Part shown: piece after piece, positions 58,914-64,000 of the stretch
How the letters are laid out: each line of letters opens with the position of its first letter
Numbering within the stretch: the stretch's first letter is position 1
Virus record (IMG/VR): IMGVR_UViG_3300002334_000183
Coordinates: 1 to 64,000 of that record
Source of the DNA: a virus
Strand: one strand, 5' to 3'
Length of the DNA: 64,000 nucleotides
Made by a program: the position numbers and the translations under genes
Notes under the pieces: generated by a model
Database searches by the model: none
What the model was told of the DNA's origin: nothing
What the model saw: only the letters and a program-made list of their open reading frames with translations

Positions 58914-61106
58914 TTAGCTAACAAATACTGGTGTGCACACTAATTTGAATGTATCAGTTCTTGTGCCGGAGGTGTTGTAGATATAAAAATCAGATATACC
59001 CGTTTGTCTTATAAATGGTCTGTCAATTATAGCACGAGAAAACAGTCGAGTAAACTGTCCCCCTTGTACAGTATGCTGATGGTGATGATAATATGCGTTG
59101 CCGTACCCTTCGCCGCTTATCGTTGCATTTATCATGCTATTTTTTGTTGTATTGGTAAAACTTCCCCAAGTCGATCCATTATAAGTCGTGAGTAATCCGC
59201 CTCTTGTGGCAAAATCTCCCAGACCTATTCCCACAACATAACAAGTCGTCCCATTTACTGGCGAAGGCACATCTGCGCTGTCGCTGAAAGCATAATCAAC
59301 AGTATGTGAAACTGTGCTGGTTGCATCAGTGCTCACAACTTTTACATCCCATTCCCAGTCCCTATAGCCATTTACTTGCGGCTTCATGAGCTGAATGTAT
59401 CTACCTATGGTCGTGTTGTATGTTGCTTCAACAGTCAACGGTCTCTTGTTTAAAGAGTCCATTCGTTCAACAATAATTTGTCCAATATTCACAGTACCTG
59501 TGCATTGAATTAAAGACAAAGCTATAGAGGCGTGGTGCCCATTACCGGTATACATTATCATTTCATGTATAGCATAATCTCCACCCGTTGACTCATAAGG
59601 TAAATTGTATGCCAGATCACCTTGTAAAAGACGATACGAATTTATGTACGAACTAGCCGTCCCATCTGTATTCCCAGTTTGCGTGATCAGTCCTACTTCC
59701 AGCCCATGATTCCTATTTCCAGGGCCTCCGTTGAGCACCATCTCCGTTCCAATTTTGTAGCGAATTTTTACTCTGTATCTTGTGAACGGATTGACAATGA
59801 ACGTCTCTGTCTGATATCGAGTTAAATTCACACTGCTTCTATATGCCGTGGCAGTCATTAGAATAGAGTGTGCTGATTCATTTAAAGTTTCGCCATCGTC
59901 AAACTCACAAGTATCACCAGACGCAGCAACAAATGCTCCATTGTTAACATTTGTGAACGCAGAATCATAAATAAGATTTGCCGCGCCAATCGCCGACCAT
60001 GGCACTAATTGTACGCCACTTTCTACGCACACCCGGCACAGTTCTTCAAGATGGGCTGCATGAATATACGGTATTCCCTCGGCATCACCTTCGGCAGCTG
60101 TCTGTGGAGTGTAATGTGCATAGATAATTGCTGTTTTCTTATGTGATCCACACCCTCGAACAAAAGCTAGGAGTCTTTGAAAGGCCGCATCATTATTGCT
60201 TGGGTCTGCCGGTATCGCAGACCAGTGTTGTGTAAACTCACTTTCCTGATCGGTTATGTACAAATGATTTCCGCTGACTCCAATATCCCCATTGATTGAT
60301 CTCACCTTATCATACAATGAATAGTATGCGTTATCACTATCTGTGTTTCTCGCACCTCCACGGTAGACAGCACCATTAATTTTGTAATTAGAATATTTCG
60401 GGTACGTCAGAGTTCCGGCAACAAAATCATTCCCATTCCAAACCAATTCACCAGTCAGGAGCTGGACTATTTGTAGATTTTCGGCTGCTGCATCAGCTGC
60501 CATTACGTCTTCATCAGCCGATAGATTTAAATTTGGATGATTGCATATTTCCCAACCATAATCTTCTATCAGACTGCGCATAGCATCTGCTGTCACCCAC
60601 GGTCGCCCAGCACCATCTTCGTTGTCCACATCTTCTACTTCAAGAGACAGTGATGCAGAGAAGCCATGCTTTGCTAAAATTGGCGCAGCTATCTCCCAAT
60701 TATTGTAATATCCATCATCAAATATCAATACCATCTGAGTTGGTACCAGGCGCGTGGCTGCAATAACTTGTTCTATAGCACTGGTGTCAGTTACAGCGAT
60801 TTCAGAAGAGCTGCGGTCGCCCGGATACTTATTGATGGAAGACACATTGATGGTACCAGCTGATTGCCCAGCAGCAAGGATCAAGCTTACCGGTACCCCT
60901 TTAGATGGCGCAACCTCCACAGAGCCTCCAGCATTCACCAAAGTGGAAGAGATCGTCGCGTCTGATCCATCGATTGTAAAGTGAAATGCTTTTGGTGACG
61001 TTAACCGGACCATGGTCGCGAAAGTATAAGCCACCGCTTTGTCTTCCACCATAGGTGTTAGATCAACGGTCTGCGTAGATGTGACGTAGAATGATTCAGA
61101 TAACAT
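58914..61106 (-). CDS. Virion surface protein: shared anchor + polysaccharide deacetylase-like enzyme
   Basis: Residues 1-95 are the shared anchor domain. From about 120 comes a NodB-type domain: MVLIFDDGYYNNW (129-132 FDDG) gives the catalytic/metal Asp pair, and WEICNHPNLNLS (His190) stands where HxxxHP is usual. Here only one His remains, as if four residues were deleted. Later AIIYAHYTP supplies the last motif His. The domain would deacetylate sugars, and metal binding may be altered. The C-terminal 300 residues are strand-rich binding domains. A terminator precedes it, at 61122-61149. Confidence 0.83.
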   Translation of the reverse strand: MLSESFYVTSTQTVDLTPMVEDKAVAYTFATMVRLTSPKAFHFTIDGSDATISSTLVNAGGSVEVAPSKGVPVSLILAAGQSAGTINVSSINKYPGDRSSSEIAVTDTSAIEQVIAATRLVPTQMVLIFDDGYYNNWEIAAPILAKHGFSASLSLEVEDVDNEDGAGRPWVTADAMRSLIEDYGWEICNHPNLNLSADEDVMAADAAAENLQIVQLLTGELVWNGNDFVAGTLTYPKYSNYKINGAVYRGGARNTDSDNAYYSLYDKVRSINGDIGVSGNHLYITDQESEFTQHWSAIPADPSNNDAAFQRLLAFVRGCGSHKKTAIIYAHYTPQTAAEGDAEGIPYIHAAHLEELCRVCVESGVQLVPWSAIGAANLIYDSAFTNVNNGAFVAASGDTCEFDDGETLNESAHSILMTATAYRSSVNLTRYQTETFIVNPFTRYRVKIRYKIGTEMVLNGGPGNRNHGLEVGLITQTGNTDGTASSYINSYRLLQGDLAYNLPYESTGGDYAIHEMIMYTGNGHHASIALSLIQCTGTVNIGQIIVERMDSLNKRPLTVEATYNTTIGRYIQLMKPQVNGYRDWEWDVKVVSTDATSTVSHTVDYAFSDSADVPSPVNGTTCYVVGIGLGDFATRGGLLTTYNGSTWGSFTNTTKNSMINATISGEGYGNAYYHHHQHTVQGGQFTRLFSRAIIDRPFIRQTGISDFYIYNTSGTRTDTFKLVCTPVFVS

Positions 61107-61121
61107 CGCCGGTCCTTAATC

Positions 61122-61149
61122 CAAAAAGGCCGGAACTAATGTCCGGCCT
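61122..61149 (-). terminator. Rho-independent terminator before the receptor-binding genes
   Basis: AGGCCGGA and TCCGGCCT form an 8-bp GC-rich stem with a 7-base loop. On the minus strand it is followed by TTTTTGG. It lies between the Ala/Lys-rich gene (61176) and the deacetylase gene (61106), so it may reduce readthrough from the capsid genes into the receptor-binding genes. Confidence 0.8.
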
Positions 61150-61175
61150 GTTTAATTTGTGGTAGCCGTTACAGC

Positions 61176-61592
61176 TTACTTTTTGTCTTTGCCTTTACCA
61201 GTATTTGCAACTGGAATTTGGGCTTCGGCTTTTTTAACAACCTTCTCTGTTTGTGCAACAGCAGGCGCTTCACTTGGTTTTGATCCAGCAGCTTTTTTGA
61301 TTTCAACTACATCAGGAGAAAGACCTTCGTTTTCTGTAGCTTCGTCCTCTGCAACTTTCGCAGCATCTGCAGCTTCGTCAGCAGGAGCCTTTGCAGCTTC
61401 CTTTGCAGCTTCCTTTGCAGCTTTAACTACATCGTCGGTTGCTGGTTTGAAAATAGGTTGTACCGGAGAATTTGAGGATGTTTTCCAGCCTAGAAGCTGT
61501 ACAGCATCAAAAGCATTTGGAACACTCATTGCGTGAACTTTGCCTTTAAGGTCGGTTACGTTGAGGGTGATTTCATCTTTAGCAGTTGGCAT
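61176..61592 (-). CDS. Ala/Lys/Glu-rich low-complexity protein
   Basis: The first 45 residues are an ordered segment (ITLNVTDLKGKVHAMSVPNAFDAVQLLGW). The rest is a long Ala-, Lys-, Glu- and Pro-rich chain (AKEAAKEAAKAPADEAADAAK) with helical, charged character and no hydrophobic core. It lies between the capsid decoration gene and the receptor-binding genes. It might be a head-associated or neck protein or an assembly factor; no family is recognised. Confidence 0.6.
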   Translation of the reverse strand: MPTAKDEITLNVTDLKGKVHAMSVPNAFDAVQLLGWKTSSNSPVQPIFKPATDDVVKAAKEAAKEAAKAPADEAADAAKVAEDEATENEGLSPDVVEIKKAAGSKPSEAPAVAQTEKVVKKAEAQIPVANTGKGKDKK

Positions 61593-61641
61593 ATTGAATC
61601 CAATCGTGTGTGTCGAGTATTATCGAGTTGAAGAAACGAAC

Positions 61642-61665
61642 AGGCCGGGAGATAAGTCCCGACCT
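61642..61665 (-). other. GC-rich hairpin between capsid decoration and low-complexity genes
   Basis: AGGCCGGGA and TCCCGACCT pair over 9 positions (one G-U) around a 6-base loop. No clear T-run follows on either strand. It may be an mRNA-stabilising or partial terminator hairpin. Confidence 0.45.
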
Positions 61666-61681
61666 ATTATGTTAGAGAAGC

Positions 61682-62101
61682 TTATGCAGCGCCTGTGATA
61701 GGAGCCATGTATGCCCAGAAACCAGCAGCGGATGTGCCATCAGCTTTAGTTGATTTAACGCGGATTGCCGTAGCAGCACCGAGTTGTTCACGAGTTAGCG
61801 TATATGTGAATGCGCCAACAGCAGTAACCACTTTTGTTACCTGTGCAACGGTGTCATCAAAAGCACCAGTGACTGATGTCTCGATTGTGAGTGTTGCGCC
61901 AGAGTCAACAATTGCGTCAATAGCACCGAAAACTGTGAAGTCCAGAGCTACAGCGTTTTCGCTGTTATTCCAATATGCAGAAAGCAGATCGAAAGAGATT
62001 ACAGCAGAAGTAACATCGTTGTTAGCTGCTGGGGGAGTTGTGCCAGTGGCAAGAAACACTGTTTCGGCGTCAATTGAGTGGCGGACAGATGATGCAGTCA
62101 T
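61682..62101 (-). CDS. Capsid decoration/cement protein (Bbp16-like, putative)
   Basis: This 139-residue protein, directly downstream of the major capsid gene, is strand-rich: SAVISFDLLSAYW, AVALDFTVFGAIDAIV, LTIETSVTG, FTYTLTREQL, AIRVKSTKADG. Cement proteins of the Bbp16-like family have this size, composition and position. The family assignment is by eye. Confidence 0.65.
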   Translation of the reverse strand: MTASSVRHSIDAETVFLATGTTPPAANNDVTSAVISFDLLSAYWNNSENAVALDFTVFGAIDAIVDSGATLTIETSVTGAFDDTVAQVTKVVTAVGAFTYTLTREQLGAATAIRVKSTKADGTSAAGFWAYMAPITGAA

Positions 62102-62152
62102 AATTTTATCCTTAAAGTTGCATTCTTTTGTTGTGCGTAGGACTTATTGAAC

Positions 62153-62172
62153 GTGGGGTTTTTACACCCCAC
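62153..62172 (-). other. Short hairpin after the major capsid gene
   Basis: GTGGGGT (62153-62159) and ACCCCAC (62166-62172) form a perfect 7-bp stem with a 6-base loop, just after the capsid stop. No T-run follows on the minus strand, so it may stabilise the capsid mRNA rather than terminate it. Confidence 0.5.
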
Positions 62173-62179
62173 TAATCAA

Positions 62180-63109
62180 TTAAGTTGTAACCACTGCGTT
62201 AGTGATACCCCAGACGCGAGCAGCTGCGCGACCGTGCATGATTGCCATGCTTACCAGCCATTCAACGCGAGTACGCATTACCGGAGCTGACTGTAACTGA
62301 CCAAGGTCCTCAACTTCCATGACACCGTTTTGGATGCCTTGAACTTTGTTGGTACCGAGGGCGATAACATATAGAGATGTTGATGTAGACCCACCGGCAG
62401 GACCAACTTCATTAAAGTCGATGATTTTTGTACCAGTGTCGTCGTAATCAACGTCGAGGAAAGGGATGCCGTTGTAGAAGTAAACACGGTCACCGAATTC
62501 GTTTTTCTCCCAAGTGATGTCCCCACCAACGTTTGCGCGAGCAGCAGCTGAGAGTTTACGGAACATATCTTTTGAACCAACGATGTGCGTTGCGCCATCA
62601 ACTTCGTCGATAGCTTTATCGATAGCTTCAAGAGAGAGTGGAGAGTTGGCAGAAGGTGCGCCAAGGTTCGCAGGGATTAACTGGTTACCAGTGATGCGGA
62701 CACGCAGACCATCAAATTCACGAGGCTCAAGAGCCGAGTTACCATTGATCAGTTTGCCAGTTATGTGCAGGGCCATTGATTTGATTTTCATTGCTTCCTG
62801 AGAAGAACGAATTTGCTCACCACGAGTTTTGATAAGCGCGCGATCAACGTCGAGATCACCACCCGCAATACGTAGGACTTCTACGTCTGGGTTGATAATG
62901 CCAGTTGATTCTGTGTATGATTCGTTGAAACCACGGAAAGCAACACCAGGAAGGGTACCTTCAACGTTGTACGAAAGAGACGAACCAGGAATGTCTTCGA
63001 ACGGCATAGCAGCCAGAAGAGATGAGCTTGCTGCGAACATTTCGATTACAGCAGAGCGTTTGATGTCGCCTGAATTTTGTTTTGCAGCTTCCATTAGGGT
63101 AAGTGGCAT
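62180..63109 (-). CDS. Major capsid protein
   Basis: The 309-residue protein has the order typical of an HK97-fold capsid: helical N-terminus (MEAAKQNSGDIKRSAVIEMFA), PGSSLSYNVEGTLPGVAFRG, EVLRIAGGDLDVDRALIKTRG as the E-loop/spine region, and HIVGSKDMFRKLSAAARANVG with PVMRTRVEWLVSMAIMHGRAAARVWGI at the C-terminus. It is preceded by a scaffold gene and followed by a decoration gene. No N-terminal delta-domain/protease is obvious. It should be among the most expressed proteins. Confidence 0.88.
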   Translation of the reverse strand: MPLTLMEAAKQNSGDIKRSAVIEMFAASSSLLAAMPFEDIPGSSLSYNVEGTLPGVAFRGFNESYTESTGIINPDVEVLRIAGGDLDVDRALIKTRGEQIRSSQEAMKIKSMALHITGKLINGNSALEPREFDGLRVRITGNQLIPANLGAPSANSPLSLEAIDKAIDEVDGATHIVGSKDMFRKLSAAARANVGGDITWEKNEFGDRVYFYNGIPFLDVDYDDTGTKIIDFNEVGPAGGSTSTSLYVIALGTNKVQGIQNGVMEVEDLGQLQSAPVMRTRVEWLVSMAIMHGRAAARVWGITNAVVTT

Positions 63110-63169
63110 AATATATCCTTACTTGAGGTTTGTTAATTTTCCTTACCCCCGGCAAGAATGATACGGTTT

Positions 63170-63973
63170 TTACGCCGCGCTTAGTTTGTTTGCATAATCC
63201 AACCGCACATGTGCTGGTTGTTTATTGAATTCTTCTTCGCTCATACCTTTAGGGTATTTGCTTTTGCCATCTGAACCCTCTGCATCGCCACCTGTGTTAG
63301 GTGCGAAAAAGTGTGGTGCAGTTTTCTGCAGTCCCTGAACAAATTCAGCGCCGGACATTGGTGATACACCATCAGTTCCATAAATCACTGTTGTTCCATC
63401 GGCTTTCATAGGAACTACTTCGTCTTCGGCATTCACTCTGTAAACAGCGCGTGCGCGCGTCAGAATGTCTGGTAGTGCTTGGACGTTCACGCCGGACTCT
63501 GGGTCAAGCACTGCGTCAGAAATATATTTGTCAACGATAGTAGTGTTGAATTTTTCAGTGCTGGCAGCCAGCGCCTGAGTCAATGCAACATTCTTGTCCG
63601 TAACTTCTGTCAGTTGAGCAGTGTGCTCTTCTGTCATTTGTGCAACACGAGAAACCAGACCAGCTTCAATAGCCGCTTCGATGTCTTTTGGTGCTTTCAA
63701 CTTACCATTTTCGACATCTTGGGCTACTATGCGTAGGGCATCGAGATCGGTGGCAAATTGATCAGCATCTTCACCAACGATTTTCTTGTATCCTTCAATC
63801 ACCAGTTTCAGAGCATCGCGATCTTTTGCAATCGCAGTATTGTTATCTCTGAACTCAGTCAGTTTTTCGTTGGAAACAACGTTGATAGTGAATTTTCCAT
63901 CATCGGTTTTTTTGATGATGTCTTCAAATCCCGCAGGGATTTGAGCTTCGTCGGCAAATGTAATTACGGGCAT
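63170..63973 (-). CDS. Scaffolding protein
   Basis: The 267-residue protein is largely helical and charged, with a coiled-coil centre (about 30-160; VAQMTEEHTAQLTEVTDKNVALTQ is part) and a basic/Gly-rich C-terminal segment (GSDGKSKYPKGMSEEEF). It lies just upstream of the major capsid gene, where siphoviruses encode the scaffold. A protease domain is not seen. GGGAGAAAAG lies before the ATG. Confidence 0.78.
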   Translation of the reverse strand: MPVITFADEAQIPAGFEDIIKKTDDGKFTINVVSNEKLTEFRDNNTAIAKDRDALKLVIEGYKKIVGEDADQFATDLDALRIVAQDVENGKLKAPKDIEAAIEAGLVSRVAQMTEEHTAQLTEVTDKNVALTQALAASTEKFNTTIVDKYISDAVLDPESGVNVQALPDILTRARAVYRVNAEDEVVPMKADGTTVIYGTDGVSPMSGAEFVQGLQKTAPHFFAPNTGGDAEGSDGKSKYPKGMSEEEFNKQPAHVRLDYANKLSAA

Positions 63974-64000
63974 ACTTTTCTCCCAGAAAAGTTAGTTATC

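Noticed and set aside
1-64000. CRISPR array or insertion sequence
   Set aside because: No set of evenly spaced repeats with unique spacers and no transposase gene was seen. The short repeats found are listed individually.

Overview
The window is a contiguous piece of a tailed-phage genome of siphovirus type. It carries a tape measure protein, tail tube proteins and a frameshifted tail assembly chaperone, and no sheath or contractile baseplate gene is visible. The host is very likely Gram-negative: there is an amidase with overlapping inner and outer spanin genes, and three further proteins have lipoprotein signal peptides. The tail tip resembles the gene-transfer-agent/siphovirus module (DUF2460, DUF2163, GTA-type tail protein). 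The host species cannot be named from sequence alone. Terminase and portal genes are not in the window and probably lie beyond the right edge.

Layout. (1) 1-10.3 kb, plus strand: an exported SPFH lipoprotein, then an NAD salvage block (NMN adenylyltransferase-Nudix, nicotinamide phosphoribosyltransferase, MazG-like pyrophosphatase), an exonuclease, the RNA ligase RtcB and small unknowns. (2) 10.3-15.4 kb, minus strand: a D5-type primase-helicase, a one-cysteine thioredoxin, a lipoprotein alpha/beta hydrolase, two small proteins, a GGQ release-factor-like protein and a tRNA-Cys. (3) 15.4-30.5 kb, plus strand: a compact tyrosine recombinase, a miniature protein-kinase-like protein, an SNF2-type helicase, an HD phosphohydrolase, a DNA methyltransferase, a T5 A1-like metallophosphoesterase, family A DNA polymerase, a DnaQ-like exonuclease, a Cas4-like nuclease, a Dda/RecD-like helicase, dNMP kinase, ThyX and a small HTH protein. 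(4) 30.5-64 kb, minus strand, transcribed from right to left: scaffold, capsid, decoration, three related receptor-binding proteins, small membrane proteins, PhoH, head-tail connectors, two tail tube paralogues, the gpG/gpGT chaperone, tape measure, tail tip, fibres, lysis cassette, a glutaredoxin-dUTPase fusion, and NrdB/NrdA.

How the genes work together. Nucleotide supply is dense: RNR, ThyX, dNMP kinase, dUTPase, an HD phosphohydrolase and MazG feed a phage-encoded polymerase and primase-helicase. Several genes look like protection against host defence: NadV plus NadM can rebuild NAD from nicotinamide, RtcB and the GGQ protein resemble a repair-and-rescue pair for cleaved RNA and stalled ribosomes, and a methyltransferase may mask DNA.

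Most notable are three consecutive late proteins (55.5-61.1 kb) that share one N-terminal domain of about 95 residues. They carry different C-termini: a sialate-O-acetylesterase-like enzyme with FN3 and LamG-like domains, an unrecognised binding module, and a polysaccharide-deacetylase-like enzyme. They look like interchangeable surface-sugar-editing heads on a common virion anchor. The hexamer GTTAAC recurs in intergenic promoter regions and may be a phage operator. No stretch longer than about 210 bases lacks a gene or RNA gene.
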